Shown here: one piece after another, positions 25,872 to 39,595 of the stretch
How positions within the stretch are numbered: the first letter of the stretch is position 1
Layout: each line of letters starts with the position of its first letter
NCBI RefSeq assembly: GCF_032854445.1
Contig: NC_088300.1
Location: 32,841,608 to 32,905,607 of the forward strand
Reading direction: 5' to 3'
DNA from: Liolophura sinensis
Taxonomy: Eukaryota; Mollusca; Polyplacophora; Chitonida; Chitonidae
Length of the DNA stretch: 64,000 bases
Translations under genes and position numbers: made by a program
Notes under the pieces: model-generated
Databases searched by the model: none
Seen by the model: the letters and a program-made list of their open reading frames with translations, nothing else
What the model was told of the DNA's origin: nothing

Positions 25872-26135
25872 GGGAGGTCTCCGTGGGGTGAGCACGCCAG
25901 CACGTCGCAGTGACCGAGGTGCCTCTCACCCATGCGGTCGCTGTGAGTTCAAGTCCAGCTCATGCTGGCTTCCTCTCCGGCCGTAAGTGGGAAGGTCTGC
26001 CACCTACCTGCCGATGGTCCTTGGTTTCCCCGGGATCTGCCCGGTTTCCTCCCACCAAAATGCTAGTGGACGTAGTATAAGTGAAATATTTTTGAGTACG
26101 GCGTGAAACATCCATGAAATCAATAAAATAAATAT
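25872..26135 (+). mobile_element. SINE family 1, near full length
   Basis: It has a head with a B box (GAGTTCAAGTCC), the shared CTTCCTCTCCGGCCGTA segment, TTTCCTCCCACCAAAATGCTA, TTTTTGAGTACGGCGTGAAA and an AATAAA tail. It lies 230 bp after another copy in the same orientation. Confidence 0.75.
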
Positions 26136-26713
26136 AATCGGCTGAATTTTGTGCCAGCAGGAGTAAGTAATGTCTTCCAGCTAGTTTTCACTGAGATCCA
26201 AGTAAGCTCGTTAGGGAACAAATACGTGTAGAAGAGAATGTGAGGTTGACTTTTGACATAACACAACACAGAGATATAATAAATATATAATAAACCCCAG
26301 GCATGGTTTTGTATTTATAGACATTCGATAAGCTATATTGGAATTATCTGTGTAAATGTGTGGGTTCGGGGATAAATTTATTTGCTACACGCAAACCTTA
26401 CAAAATCACACGTCTTATTGGATGGATGCAAATAAAAATCGATTTTAAATTTCTGCTCACTGACTGGAAGCTTCTGAAGAAATTTAAACTAGGCTATAAG
26501 TCTTAGATACATTTTTTGATCATTAGTAACTTAAAAACAAAGCATGGCACACGATTTTGATACTGATTTAACTCATTAGTCTAGCATATCTTGTGTTTTT
26601 CCGTCACAAACTGTCGGCATAAATCAGTCTTAATTAAATACTCTATATACTTTCTTACTTTTGTGGTTTACGTTGAACGTTGTTTTGTAAATTATCTGTT
26701 TTGATTTAGTTTG

Positions 26714-26848
26714 AATTGATTGATGTTTTACGTCGTACTCAAGAATATTTCACTTGTACGACGGCGGCCAGCATTATGGTAGGAGGAAACCGACGGAAAC
26801 ATACGACCATCGGCAGGTTACTGAAAGACCTTTCCACGTACTATCTGT
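26714..26848 (-). mobile_element. SINE family 1, inverted, 5'-truncated
   Basis: The plus strand reads CGTCGTACTCAAGAATATTT, then GACGGCGGCCAGCATTATGG, then AGACCTTTCCACGTAC. There is no head. Confidence 0.7.
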
Positions 26849-29218
26849 TTTGATGTATAGATTATGAATATCTCATATCTATTTGGGTCACTGTATATTA
26901 TTTAGTTTGAAAAGCATAATTTTGTATATTTTGTAGAAATAATGCAATGAATACACACTTGTCGTTTTGTCTGGCTAACACTCCAGTCAACATGGTCTTT
27001 ACAGCTGTGCAATGCATGTGAACATGTTCAGTCACATGAACAATTACTGTACCAAATGCCGAACTACAAGGCGTTAATATCGCATCTGAGATGTGTCAGA
27101 CACATAAGAAAACAGAACTAAAGATCAGCTTCGAAGAAAAGAACTTGTTAAAAGAACTTGGGGAGAGTTAGCTTAGGATTAAGAGATAGACGTCTGGCAA
27201 CACCCCAGACTAACGGAGGGGTTATTATGATTCCCCGAACTGATTAAGACAGACTACAACAGTACGGCTATAAAAAGACAGACTTGGCTAATGAGCGGAG
27301 TAGATACTGGCAGTAAATCTACAGACGTCAACTGATGCTGCCCGAAAAAGATTGCCAAGGTTAAAGAGAGCTTCCTGCTAAAATTCTGTCTCTAATTACT
27401 AGATAGATAAATCTGTCTACAAAAGATGTTAAGACAAATTCACCTTCAGTAGCTGATGGGCTGTCAATTAGAGGCTGGTTAATCCATCAAACCGAAAGTC
27501 AATGCATTGGGTGATTCTTTATGTTCTGGTTGTCAGACAGATACCGGTGAGGGACACTTTAGCTATAGTTTTATTATTACAAATGCTTAGTGTTGTGTTA
27601 TTACGAACACTAATTTTACATATGCATGGTTTTTGCAAAATTCCAGTCTTTCTAATTAGAATAATATGGTTTGAACAGTCATCCCGTTTGTTATGATCGT
27701 GAAAACGTTAAGATTAACGAAACACCTGCAGGTAAAGCGTTGAGGGCGAAACACGCATCAGTAATTGAGATCGCTGATATTTGTTTGAGTGCTTTCACTG
27801 AACATCACATTCACCATATAACGACACCAGTAGACAGAAGGGAATTCTGCGTGGGACAAAATTGTGCAGTATGGAAAATAATAAATAATTTTACTGAATT
27901 CTGCTGTAAGTTCAATTATGGGTTAAAATGTTTAGGTAATTAAAATCGAACACCTAGTTGCCATAATCCTGATTTGGACAGGAAATAAGTTCTCAGGCAC
28001 ATTGCTCAAGCTTGTCTTGGTGTAAAATGAGACAATGAATATTTTTCCCATCCCACTCCCCACATTGCCTAATTCGTTTATGTGTCGTATTTTTCACATG
28101 GAATGAAAACAGTAGAGTGGAAGCAGAAAAGCCATGCCGAAGACACCAGGCACGACTCCAGACACCATGTACTGACACAATATCGATCGAAACTTAGCTT
28201 ATACTTTCTTGATGCTGAGCTCCAAGCGAGGGCAACTAAGGTTGCCAATTTTATGATCTTTTGTATATTACTATTATAATTATTATTGTATATTATATTA
28301 TTAAGTTTGAACCTCGGATCTACCGCAATACAATGGTGTTATATGGCAGACGCGAAGGAGGACAACCTGTGGGAATAGATACCAATCATAATCCTAATAA
28401 ACACCCCCACGTGTTCTACAGTAAAAATTTCAATGAACTACAACCGAACTTATTCCTTCTTGGCCCAGTTGAACCTGACATGTAGAAAGATATATACTCA
28501 CGAAAAAAGCGGTCAATTATTTCTCTTTTCCCAACCTACTAATTTGCAAAGAAATTCCAGGGAATCGCTTTCCGAATGTCGTCGATGAAATGTCCGTCAT
28601 AAACTTTCCACAACGAGGCACTTCAAAGCCTTCAGGGGAAATCTGTCGTCTTCAGAACAATGACCAATTGGCTAAACACAATTGGCAGTTTCCGACCTTA
28701 GTTTAATGTGAGGTTTCTGGCCACATAACTTCATTGTGAGATGATTTGCCGAAACTTTGTACATGTACATGTTCTGCTCCTGTGTCCAACGGGCGTCTGT
28801 GCTCGCTGCTTTACTTTCAAGGGTTTCTCAAATGAAATGAAACCCTTCTTGTAAATAAGCCATGTTAAAATTCACGGAATGTGTTTACCAAGACAGAAGG
28901 TAAATTTGTACCAATGTAGCGACATATACCATCGCTGGCAACATCTGAGAATTTTGTAATGACATTTATAGACTTATACCATTCCACAGAATTAAATCTT
29001 CTGTATGTCAAAGCTGTCTTCAAAGTTATTTATGGGGTATGTGCACTGCGTTTTTAAGAATGTCTTAATTTTCGATATAGATTTAAACATTTAATAAAAT
29101 CTTCGTGTGTGAGGTACGGCATTCATCGACTCGGTCTTGTGGTTTTTGCCCGCTTTCTGCAAATCAGCCTGATCGCTACTATACCAGCTATCACATTGTA
29201 TCTTTGTATCTATTGTCT
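26849..29218. other. Intergenic; nothing recognised
   Basis: The 90-codon frame at 27,671-27,943 and the 74-codon frame at 28,261-28,485 have no recognisable domain or flanking exons. Confidence 0.45.
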
Positions 29219-29398
29219 TATTTATTTATTTATTTTTTTGATTGGTGTTTTACGCCTTACTCAAGAATACTTCACTTATACCATGCGGCCAGCACTCACG
29301 ACAACCCGCCTCAGTAGGTTGCTACATGGCAGACTTGAACTTTCAGCAACCGCATTAGTGAGAGGCATTGTCTCTTTGTGGTAAAGTATTCGCCACCA
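29219..29398 (-). mobile_element. SINE family 1, inverted, internally deleted
   Basis: The tail TTATTTATTTATTT is followed by CTTACTCAAGAATACTTCAC and a head remnant (GACTTGAACTTTCAGC). The central GGGAGGAAACCGGGCAG segment is lost. Confidence 0.65.
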
Positions 29399-29872
29399 CT
29401 ATTGTGAAGCATACCACCATGGCTATACATCTGGAATGGGCCTACAATGTTACCGTAATGCGTAGTTTACGTCTAGGCTAATTTGTTTCAAACTTAAGTG
29501 AACAAACAAGCAAAAATGCCTAAGGGGATCCAGGATATTTTTCTGCTTTGCTCAGGTTGTAATTCTCTTCTCGCAAACATAGGCCAAGAAAACAGCCCCA
29601 AACCATGCTTAGAATCGCTGATTGGATTGAGCTGCTTAGATCTAAAGCCACTAAATTTTCAATGAAAGACCAGTTTTGTGTTTTTCCAACGTTTGAAAGT
29701 AACCAGCGTCAGGCCGTTGTAGAGATACATTAGTTGTTGGCAAAATATTTTCTGTGCTTATCAGTTGGCTGATGTTGAGGCAGAATGTGTGTGCCAATTT
29801 TAAAAAAAAGATTAAACTGAGTGAAAGGCATGGTAGACATGCAGCTAGACGTCGCAACGTACAATCGTATAC

Positions 29873-30122
29873 GGGGGCATCCGTGGCTCAGTTGGTTAGC
29901 GCGCTAGCGCAGCGTAATGACACAGGAGCCTCTCACCAATGCGGTCGCTGTGAGTTCAAGCCCAGCTCATGCTAACTTCCTCTCCGGTCATACGTGGGAA
30001 GGTCTGCTAGCAAACTGCGGATTTCCTCCCACCATAATGCTGACCGCCGTAGTATAACTGTATGCGATAAATATTCTTGAGTACGGCGTAAAACACCAAT
30101 CAAAAAAAAATGAAGAAATAAA
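29873..30122 (+). mobile_element. tRNA-derived SINE, family 1, most complete copy
   Basis: The tRNA-like head begins about 29,873 with an A box (GTGGCTCAGTTGG) and has a B box (GAGTTCAAGCC) near 29,951. The body contains TTTCCTCCCACCATAATGCTG and TATTCTTGAGTACGGCGTAAA. The tail is A-rich with AATAAAT. This copy defines the orientation (head to tail) used for the other copies in the window. Confidence 0.8.
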
Positions 30123-30145
30123 TACAATCGTAATAATATGGTACT

Positions 30146-30290
30146 TGCTGCCGTAGCGCTTGGCGCTCAGCACTAAGAGGTTAGAGCAAAGAAACATGAC
30201 TGGTTGGCCCAGTGTCAGTATAATGTGACTGAGTGGGGTGTCATCTTTAGTGTTTTCGGCATGATCTTTCAGTGGCGGCAGTATTTTGGT
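30146..30290. repeat. Dispersed repeat family 3, shorter copy
   Basis: GCTGCCGTAGCGCTTGGCGC through TTTCAGTGGCGGCAGTA. It directly follows the family 1 SINE at 29,873. Confidence 0.6.
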
Positions 30291-33200
30291 TCCAATTTCA
30301 CAGTGTTATGTTCACTAAAGCATAACAATATACCGAATTGTCCGATTATCTCGTGAACCTATCTGGCCTTGTAGCATTTGTTAGATTCTGTGTGGTGTGT
30401 GACGACTTAAATCGACGTCACAACTTATTGCCGATATCACAAAAACTACTGTCTGAAGAATGTTCTATCAAACCTCTCCAAACTAAGTCTTCTTCAAATT
30501 TACGATTACAGTTTTCCATAAGTAAATATGAAAGGAGAATCCGGAATCTTTGTCGCTGTACTTCACAATTGTGTCCACGCAACCCGTGTCTAAAGGGCTG
30601 TATCTCCATCGAATTGAATAAAATCGCAACGTTATATATATGAATAGTTGCAATGAATAAGCAACTCAGGTACGCTTTCATTGACAAGTTATGTACTAGC
30701 ATGGCACACCATTTGCATTTTGAATATTCGTTGCGACTTTCTGGTATCTTTAGACCAATACGCCCTTAATTTCTTACTCTTATAATATTATCTTGGTACT
30801 TTCATGGTTTATGTTGCACGTTGGCTTGGAAAATGATTTTGCCATTATTGACCTGAAATGTTCATCATGGTTTTGGAATACGAATGTCTGTCTCGACTCA
30901 TAGATAACGAATTGTCGCGTCAAATTTATCCTTGGACACTTTTACTGTCACATAGGACAGATATAGGTCTTGTTACAGCTTCTCCAATGTACAGAGAGGC
31001 ACATCCGGTAGATTGCATCGTTGTCGACTATTCCCATACCGCTGGCTATCGTGCCTAAATATGCTTCCTTTGCAGACCATTTGCTGCTGTAGTCATTCTT
31101 TCCTAACACGATTTATCAGCTATTTCACAAAGACATTAAAATCCAGTTAGTGCCATTTTCTCCGGATTATGAAATTAACTTGGCGTCTAAAACAAACTCT
31201 GCGGTTTCTATTTTAATAATAGCCAGTATTGCAAACACTTTGAGTGCTATCACCAGTGAGATAATATAAACTTATATATAGTTTGTTGCATTTTAAGCGT
31301 GTTTTGTTTTTACTAAAAGATATTTTTTTAAAGAAGTTGATTTATATTTGATAAATAAGTAAATTAGACATATCCTAAGATGACAGTCCGATGATTCTCG
31401 AAAGCTGAGTGACGGCTTGGCAGAAAAGGTTGGCAGAAACTGGGTTAATAGATGGAAGCCTGATCTAACGGCGGACGAAGCGAAGGTGCATCGCTGTCCC
31501 TCTCTCATCTATCTAGTTCTTAAGCCATTCTCCGCCTTGTCTCTCCTTTACAAAGACGTATTGATGCTCTCGAGTAATGACTAGCGGTAACTGACGCTGC
31601 AGTAAACTCTCTAACAAGCCTGACAAATTCTTATGCCAGCTATTGTCTAAGTGTTTCCCATAATAGAGCCTTAAGACACGGGTTAATTTCAAAGCGCGGT
31701 CTGTTCTCTCGTCTGAAAGAGTCGGGAATAGATGGGGTGCTCCCAGAGGGGAAAGGACTTGTGTGGCTTTCACCGTGTATTCAGTACGATAAGACTGGAG
31801 AAGATGCCTTGGTTGACTGGCTCCTGTCTCATTAATACATATAAGCTAACAATACTTAAGATCAGTATACGTTATTGTAAAATAGTATAAAGCCACGAAT
31901 GCCAAACGTCTTTAGGTGTCGTTGAAATGACTGTTATTTAAGCATTTAAATCAACACTTGGAATAAACCTCTAACTTAAGTACATGTAAATTGAAAAGAC
32001 GTCAGATTTCAAAGGCTATGTATGAAATTTACTACTATCTTTATCACACTGCCGTTGCTGCTCTCTTGTATCCCCAACCTCACCACAGAGAGAGTGGGTG
32101 CAAAATCACCTCGAGTTTTCTTCGTCAGTTCAATTCGCCTAGGTTTCGAATCCGGTTTTTGGTCAATTTGTCTGGCCTATTCTTAAATGACACTCACTCG
32201 GTATCAGTCAAGGAATCCTTCATCCAACGATTTAAGTTTCGGGACAAACGAATCTGAATACAGAAATTTATGAAGTACATTGTGCGTCGTAAATAATTCT
32301 GTAGATTCAATGAGTTTATCACAGCTGTATTAATGACAGAGGAAAAGGCCCAACGTTTAAACTTTTTAACATATACAAATGTATATAAATTATTCAAAAT
32401 ATGATTAATAAATGTTGATAATTAATTATGGAGCTCAGTCCAGAAGTATCACCATATCAAATCTGTTACTTGCTGGTGCTGTGATTTTGCTGATATAAAC
32501 TATATGTCTGGCATGCAATTAGATACACTGAGCACGTTTGATATCAGCCCAATTTATGCCACAGGAAGTCGAATAGTGAAAGTGAACAGTTTTATACAGG
32601 TATGAATATAATGGTGCCATTTACACTCAATCGGATAAATATAATCAAGTGTCCCAATTCTTGAGAATATTTGTCGGGAGTGGGGAATGAGACGTCTGGA
32701 ATTTATTCTTGATTAAACCGTATCGTATAACGCATTATACTGGAGTCGTTTGGTGATTAGCCATTAGCCATCAGATTAACGGGATCAAAGCAGTCGATTA
32801 TCTGCACATGTATATGTATCATTTATCTTTACACTTTTACGTTCCATACTTTCTGTTCTTTCCCATAACACACCAGCGTTCTTTGACGTCATTGAACTCG
32901 CTCTGATCATCAGTCGTGACATCCCTCAGGGATATACATCATCTACGTTCTCTACACGGAAGTTAATCCAGCGATGCCCTTCAATTCCATACCGGGAGCA
33001 GCAGTCATTAGCCTTCCGCGCTCGTAAACTCAAAAGCTCTCCAGCGATTGGACGAATCCAGTGAACGTCTGCAAGCTGACAAATACAACCAGGAATGCAT
33101 TCGCGCGCATAAGACCATAAAATACTGCTGTCCTTTCATCCATTGATACTCAAAGTCAACCAGTTAAGAAACAAATGAAAGATGTGAAACCAGTATTGCC

Positions 33201-35470
33201 TATATCTGGTACTTAACGAAAAACAGAACGTACAATGAATGTGGAGCATCAGGAGTACAAATTAATGAAAATCATGAAAATTTGATGCATTGTAATAAAT
33301 TTATCATTCAGTCATTCAGCGAGTAAAGAAGAATTTGTGAACAAGTAAACAAGAATTTGTGAAGGCGGGGGTTGAGTTAATCTTGAGGTTTTTCACCCAG
33401 CCAGAATAATGTGTACATTCCTTTATGACTAGCAACATTCTAGCCATGTCTGTATTGGATATTTCAGTATTGTTGTATAATAAAAAATCTAAATCAAAAT
33501 CTAAACTTTGGTGAATAGCCCACTGACCAACCGATTACTCAGCCAGTGATCAGCTACAAACCAAGATATCAATCAACCAATGAGTATAACTGGTCGACTG
33601 ATTTTCTTAATCGGTAATCAGACCGGATAGCTGCCTAAATTCAATTCACTATAAAACCAGTCACATTCGCTACCAAAATTGCCTTTAGTCAGTGACACGT
33701 AAAAACACAAGCTCTACACATGAATATGTTGGAAACCCATATTGTTGCAAGGTAAATGATGCCAGAACCCATTGCCTCGAGTGACGTCATAATTATTCAA
33801 AAACCATGCTGGGGTATTAGACGGAGTTCAACGTGTTTTGACGGACACCAGTCATTTAAACAGCTATCGACTTAAAAGTAAACAGTAAACTCTGTTATTG
33901 ACACTGCCATATTCGAAGTTGTTTTCACGCTTTAATATGATATAACCTCAAAAAATGATTGTTATGTTATCTGTTGTAGTATATAATCTCACAGCGGTGT
34001 GGATTTAGAAATGGATGTAAGGAAATTAAAGCCGTGTAGTCTATTCCCAGAGACGGTAGTGCAGGCTGTGTTACTGTATGGAGTTCGTTCTAACCGCTTG
34101 TTGGTTCAGCCATTGTAAAACAAATTACCCTCCACGCCCATTGTCCAGCATGCAGCTTGCTTTTAATTATGACGTCACCCGAGGCAGTGAGTTCTTGCTA
34201 TCGAATTGAATCGGTCAATAATTGTCGACCAATCGGGTCACTCAATTCAATGCGGAAGACAGCAAAAACGCAGTAAAGTGCCTTGCGCGTGAAAGCATCG
34301 TTTTTTTTTATTGTTTATTAAATGTGACGACAACACAGCATTCTCATTTTGCGTGATTCAAAACAATGTCGTTTAATAAATTGCTGTTGACATCACTGCA
34401 TTATTTATCTAATTCTAATCAAGTCATGGAGCTAGACATCGTGAATGTTGCGAACAGTTGGAACAAATACCTGAGGTAAACTGACAAAAGCCCGCGACGG
34501 CGTATGATCATTTCCCATATCACACAGCCGTCACTGATCTTTTCCTTAGATTTTTATTCACGCATTTTTTCAGTTGTCATTTAACGACATAGGCCTACTC
34601 AGGCATTTTCGTATACTGTTACTGATTTATGCGATCAGTATGAGGGGAGGAGCCAAACCACGTCCTTCAGCACATTACTAATGAACTTTCTAATGTGTGA
34701 CCTACAAACTTGCGCGACACAATGGAAACTCAGTGGTCTTCAACGAACGTAGAGCCTAGCGCACACGAACAACATCTGTTGTCGAAAATATGATTTTCAG
34801 ATCCCGGTGTCAAAAGGTCATTTTTAAGGATTACACCGACGGTCGACGGTCTTATCTTCTGACATTGCTTGCACATGATTATCCGTGGTACAAGGACAAT
34901 ATACGGACCTTTTTTTTTAAACTGATGCTTTCCGTCGTCACATGCCATTAACATCTGTTTGCGTTAATTTACCTTTTCAGAACTATTTATTTATTTTTGT
35001 TTGTTTGTTTGTTTTACACCGTTCTCTAAATTTTTTCACTTTGTACGTCCGATAGTTTTATGGGTAAAAGGGAACCAGAGTATCTGGAATAAACCGGCAT
35101 CCTTTGGCAAGTGATTGGCGAACAGTATGACAGATTTTCATCTGCACAGCAATGTCAAGGTATAGGCCATACGTTTTTTTACGTAATTCCGCTGAAGAAG
35201 TGCTAGAGAACGTGTAATTTGCTACTATTTAAGAAAATACATGCACAGGTCACACAAAACGTTAATGTTATGCAACATCGCAAAAATAACAAAAATGTGT
35301 TTTTTAATGTATGGGATACTTTATCGATGCATATATATATTTGATCAAGTGGGTTTTTTTTTCTTTTGAGCTAAGTAACTTGAAACGTGAAGGAAGTATT
35401 ACTCTGTGCGACTAAATATAGACTTTAACTCGCAAATTCATGGCAAATCATCAGTTTCTTTAAAAAAAAT
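30291..35470. other. Long gene-poor stretch left of the ferritin-like cluster
   Basis: Mostly AT-rich DNA with one decayed SINE at 34,983. A minus-strand frame of 86 codons at 31,513-31,773 lies in the least AT-rich part, but I cannot assign it. No other gene is seen. Confidence 0.45.
34983..35065 (-). mobile_element. SINE family 1, heavily decayed
   Basis: A TATTTATTTTTGTTTG tail, then TTTTACACCGTTCTCTAAAT and TTTTTCACTTTGTACG resemble the inverted 3' end. Confidence 0.4.
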
Positions 35471-35560
35471 CTTTATTCAGGGCAAGGCAAAATGAGAAAG
35501 TATTTTACAACATATCTAAGGATCAACGCAGTTGAGAAAATATCATGTGGTCACAGTTGT

Positions 35561-38500
35561 CTAATAGTTCCACTTGTACTTCTCGGTGTCACTTTCGCAG
35601 TCAACGTAGTCTTTGTACTTTTTCACCATCTGTTGATTGATGCTCATCAGACCGAACTTGTTACCTCCCCTGCTGAGTTTATTGATGAGTGCAGCGACCT
35701 CAAAGACGTTGTCAGCCTGAGTATTGGTGAGTTTCTCTTCAATGTATCCGAGAAGCTGAGGAAAAATATAAAGGGAATTCAAACCATTAATGGAATGAAA
35801 ACGTCATCGCTGTCTATTTTTCCGAATAGAAATCCTAAGCAGTGTCATAAGCTTTAAGTTACAGTCAGCCAAAAATCTGATGCCGGAGTTTTCTTTCATA
35901 TTATCTTGATTTAAACTGTACAGGTTAAAATTCTAGACCACTGAAAGTGATGTTTGGATTTTTTGCACGCAAGAACCAGAAGCGATAAGCTGTTGTGAAT
36001 TGTTTACATGATAGTCGTTGTGATTGGCTGCATGTTTGGCCAATTCGTTCACTTTATCTGCGATTCCCTTCTCAGTACGAAGTGCCACCGACAGAGCTGC
36101 ACCCGGGTCCGCCCACTGCGTCTCACTGGGTTTCTGAAATGAAAACAGACCGGAAGTATACGGTAAGATTCTTCTCAAAGCTGATCGGCTGCAGAAATTG
36201 AGAGTCTCAGTTTTGAGATTCGTCAAAACTCTTGAAACAATTCATATACCCAAGACATGCTGTTCATGTGTATTCGCATTTATTCCCTCTATTCATATTT
36301 ACTTAGGTTCAGATCGAAGAATCATAAGACTGTATTGATGACCATCTTCTTCAGGTATTCTACACGTTTATAATGGTAATAACTTTCAAGTAGTTTAACG
36401 TACACAGACATCAAAAGTGACCAGAGTTGATTACTTCAATACCAATGTCTACTTAATTCCAAACACACGTATAATATAAACGTAGATTTGTGTACATATG
36501 GTCTCACCTTCACATCTTTGAACTCGACACCTGCCCCTCGTTTCACCAAGTACATCATCATGTCCTTAGCCAGGTTAATCTTCATTCTCGCCCAGGCGTT
36601 GAACATCAAAGACATGCCGATAATGTCGACATCGTGACGCCGGAAGAATGTGGCCTGAAATAAGCATTGCGAGCTTTTATTGGTGACATGTGACGATGAG
36701 TTTGAATGATGGATTGAAAATGGACTGAAGCATATTTTCCTCAGTTACATCATGCTGCAACGGACACTATGCTGGGGTTGTTTGTTAAACGAATGAGTAT
36801 TTGGACAGCTCAATCTTTAAATAGCAATATTTATGTATTTGTTTTACGCTGTACTCAAGAATATTTCACTAGTACGACGGTGGCCATCAGTATGGTGGAA
36901 GGAAACCGGGCAGAGCCCTGATAATCCGCAAGATGTTGGCGGACTTGAACTCACTACTACCGTATTGGAGAGATCCTCCTGGGTCATTGCACCGCGCTGG
37001 CACCTTAACCACCTGGCTACGGAGACCCCTCAAATCGCAAAAAGATAATGGAAGAAATATCGATGCAAGGGAGATAATGCCGATGATTAAGACTCCGTTA
37101 GTATGTAGGCATCGAAACAGGCGTTCAAATACAAATCGTCAACGATAATAGACGAAGCAGATGAAGCTGAACGCCAGAGATTCTGGCCAGGGTATCTATA
37201 TTGATGTGATTATCTTAATAATTAAAAAAACTAAGAGTGGAGGCACATGAAGTAATATCATTTATACACCAGATCTGCAGTAATAACTTGGAAAAACTTA
37301 TCTAATCGATTCACCAAAGAAAGGAAATCTTACAACCGATAGAATAAGAATTGTCGGTGATCACTTGATGAACAAAACAAGTGATTCATGACTACATCTG
37401 TTGTTACTAAAATAACTGGTAGTGTTATTAGAGTAGGACCAGGACATTGGTGTCTCAAGAGCTGTTTGCTTCCCTTTGTAGAAGGCTGGTAATGCGATAC
37501 TGGTAAACTTTGGAAGGTGGGGAACACTGCTGTTCTTAAAGCTACAGGATTTACTTCCTTTTGTAGAGGACTGGTGGTCCCATTTCAGCTTAATGCAATC
37601 CTGGTAAACTTTGGAACACTGCTATTCTTTGATTTACATGATTTACTTCCCTTTGTCGCGGACTGGTGGTCACATTCCACCTCAGTGCAATCCTGGTAAA
37701 CTATGAAGGTGGAGGACAAGATTTGCTTCCCTTTATAGAGGGCTGACCATTCTCATTCAAGATTTACTTCCCTTTATAGAGGGCTAACCATTCTCATTCT
37801 AGCTCATTGCGATCCTGATAAGCTAGCCGACAATGTGAAAGCTAAGCAAAACTACGGTACATTACTGATAAGTCTGCTAGAGGAAAACTCAACTCCAACA
37901 AACAAGCGTTTCTATAACACGCCAAGAAATGTATGTATGTACTATGGCTCGTTATGTCAGCGTTGTTTGTTATTTGCTGGGCATTTAAACGCAAACAATC
38001 ATATGGTACAAAAAACGATTAAACGTTGAACGCAAGAATTTTTTTACTTCTGTGATGGCGGCCAGATGTATGGCTAGAAAACTACTTCCCTTTTCTATGT
38101 TCATGATAAACGCACTGAAGACACAGGTGAAATAGCGAGAGTACAGACTACATTTACAATACTGAATTAGTAAGTCTTGACTCGTATCATAAACGACTTT
38201 TTAAGAAATAAACATCCTGTCACGTGAGCGGATTGTCACGTGAGCGGACATTGTACTTACAATGGCGATGTACTGAAATGTGGTCTCGATCTCAGTGTGA
38301 ATCAAGTTGTTAATCATTTTGGCGCAGTCTGCGTCCCAGTTTTGTAAGATACCAGGGCCAGATTTCCCTTCTGAAACATAGACACATGTATTCAGTATAT
38401 GTCAGTTCACCAGCAGATAAGTGCAATCTCACATCATCATTACGTATATAGTATATTTGTTATTTTAAAGTAATATGATATCAACGTAATGGCGGTAGAG

Positions 38501-39039
38501 CTGTTAACAGAGAAATCTTCGTACTTAATATTAATAAACAAAATATTTCATAAAAATATAATAAATTCATGCGCACAGAAAGTTGTTGAATTAAAATGAA
38601 TACTAAATACCATTTGGAGATAAAGATTCTTCCATGAAATGTTGATTAGTATTTATATGATCGTACTTTCTAAATTTCACTAAATTCATGCTCTGATGGA
38701 GGGCATATACGCCTAGTGATAAAAAAGAGTCTAGTTAATGTAAAATTAAGTACCTCTATTACAAAGGAAACCTCTTACCAGTCTGAAAGAGAAATTTCAA
38801 AAAAAAAAACTTGATAAACGGAGCTGTCTCTTAGAAACCAGCCATTATTAACCTAGCTATATTTACAGTAGCATTAATCTTTCCTTTCTGACGTTCACCT
38901 GAGCAGGTGTGAAGACGAGAAAGAAAGTCTTACCATCTCCCATCATTTCATCGTCCAGGTCTTCGTGTTCATACTGATATCTCCGGCCGTACGCCACGGC
39001 AGCTAGACACAGCACCGACACCAACAGCCAAGTCTTCAT
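35561..39039 (-). CDS. Secreted ferritin-like protein, gene A (5 exons, complete)
   Basis: Exons in transcript order are 39039-38934, 38370-38261, 36654-36508, 36133-36008 and 35755-35561 (stop included). All junctions are GT-AG and give an uninterrupted 227-aa protein. It starts with a signal peptide (MKTWLLVSVLCLAAVAYG), followed by an acidic/Met linker (YEHEDLDDEMMGD). Helix A lies in exon 2 (TEIETTFQYIAI). Exon 3 carries helix B and a ferritin-like turn (YLVKRGAGVEFKDV). Helix C in exon 4 contains LRTEKGIADKV. Helix D in exon 5 contains NTQADNVFEVAALINKL, and the protein ends KYKWNY. The Glu27, Glu107 and Gln141 equivalents are kept, but Tyr34 is Ala, Glu62 is Lys and His65 is Leu, so ordinary ferroxidase chemistry is unlikely. 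Intron 2 holds a SINE and a degenerate tandem repeat. A poly(A) signal (AATAAA) lies at 35477-35472. The ferritin assignment rests on helix order and the KRGA and EKE/EKG landmarks. Iron storage itself is not shown. Confidence 0.85.
36831..37030 (-). mobile_element. SINE family 1 in intron 2 of gene A
   Basis: The plus strand reads TTTTACGCTGTACTCAAGAA, GTGGAAGGAAACCGGGCAGA, GACTTGAACTCAC and then a nearly complete tRNA-like head ending CGGAGACCCC. It lies in the same orientation as the host gene and is absent from the matching intron of gene B, so it inserted after the A/B duplication. Confidence 0.75.
37467..37810. repeat. Degenerate tandem repeat in intron 2 of gene A
   Basis: TTTACTTCCCTTT-type cores recur at about 37,467, 37,550, 37,645, 37,727 and 37,765. 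The longer units also share TGCAATCCTGGTAAAC. It is absent from the gene B intron. Confidence 0.65.
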
Positions 39040-39096
39040 CTTGTAACACCTGAGAATGCAGCAGATCTGAGGGTATCGACACTAGGTGACTACTTG

Positions 39097-39103
39097 TTAT
39101 ATA
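39097..39103 (-). promoter_or_regulatory. TATA box of gene A
   Basis: TATATAA on the minus strand, 58-64 bases upstream of the ATG. It sits in a stretch of about 200 bp (39,040-39,245) that is strongly conserved with the gene B promoter. That stretch includes the shared block CATTCCATTGTCTCCCAGGG at about 39,153. Confidence 0.65.
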
Positions 39104-39536
39104 CTCATCTGACTTTGTGGGCCGGGGGTAAAGTCTAACAGCTGATTGGGCCATTCCATTGTCTCCCAGGGACGAAGTCGAGCTTTTTTGACCTCCACCT
39201 CAGACTGTTTGTTGTCTGGGTTCATCCATGTGTCACAGAAAATACTTCAGTCACCCTCCTTCAGACAAAGAACGACCCTACGATAAACGTAATTTGCATA
39301 CAACCTTTCATTGCTGGTGAAGTCAAAATGACACATTTTAACACCTGACGAAATCCAGCGTCTGGTTATGTTAGACTGGACAAGTTCCCTCCTGGACAGT
39401 TATGTTTCAAACATCAAATGCCTCTCAGGTAAATTGACATACGATTGATAATTGACATATATGGTCAGGAAACCAGCAGTACCCATCGCTCTTCGTTGTA
39501 AAATGTTTCATATTAAATAAAGTAGTTTGCTGGCAG

Positions 39537-39595
39537 ACCTTCCCACGTTCGGCCTGAGAGGTGACGCTATCAACCTCGGCCACGGAGGCCCTGCT
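39537..39595 (-). mobile_element. SINE family 1 head remnant
   Basis: CTTCCCACGTTCGGCCTGAG, then CTCGGCCACGGAGGCC, as in the inverted tRNA-like head. Confidence 0.45.

Noticed and set aside
31513-31773. 86-codon minus-strand frame in a less AT-rich stretch
   Set aside because: Protein-like composition, but I recognise no domain, neighbour exon or promoter.
35492-35857. 121-codon open frame on the plus strand
   Set aside because: It is the antisense of exon 5 of gene A. The matching antisense frame at 40,823-41,137 over gene B has the same explanation.
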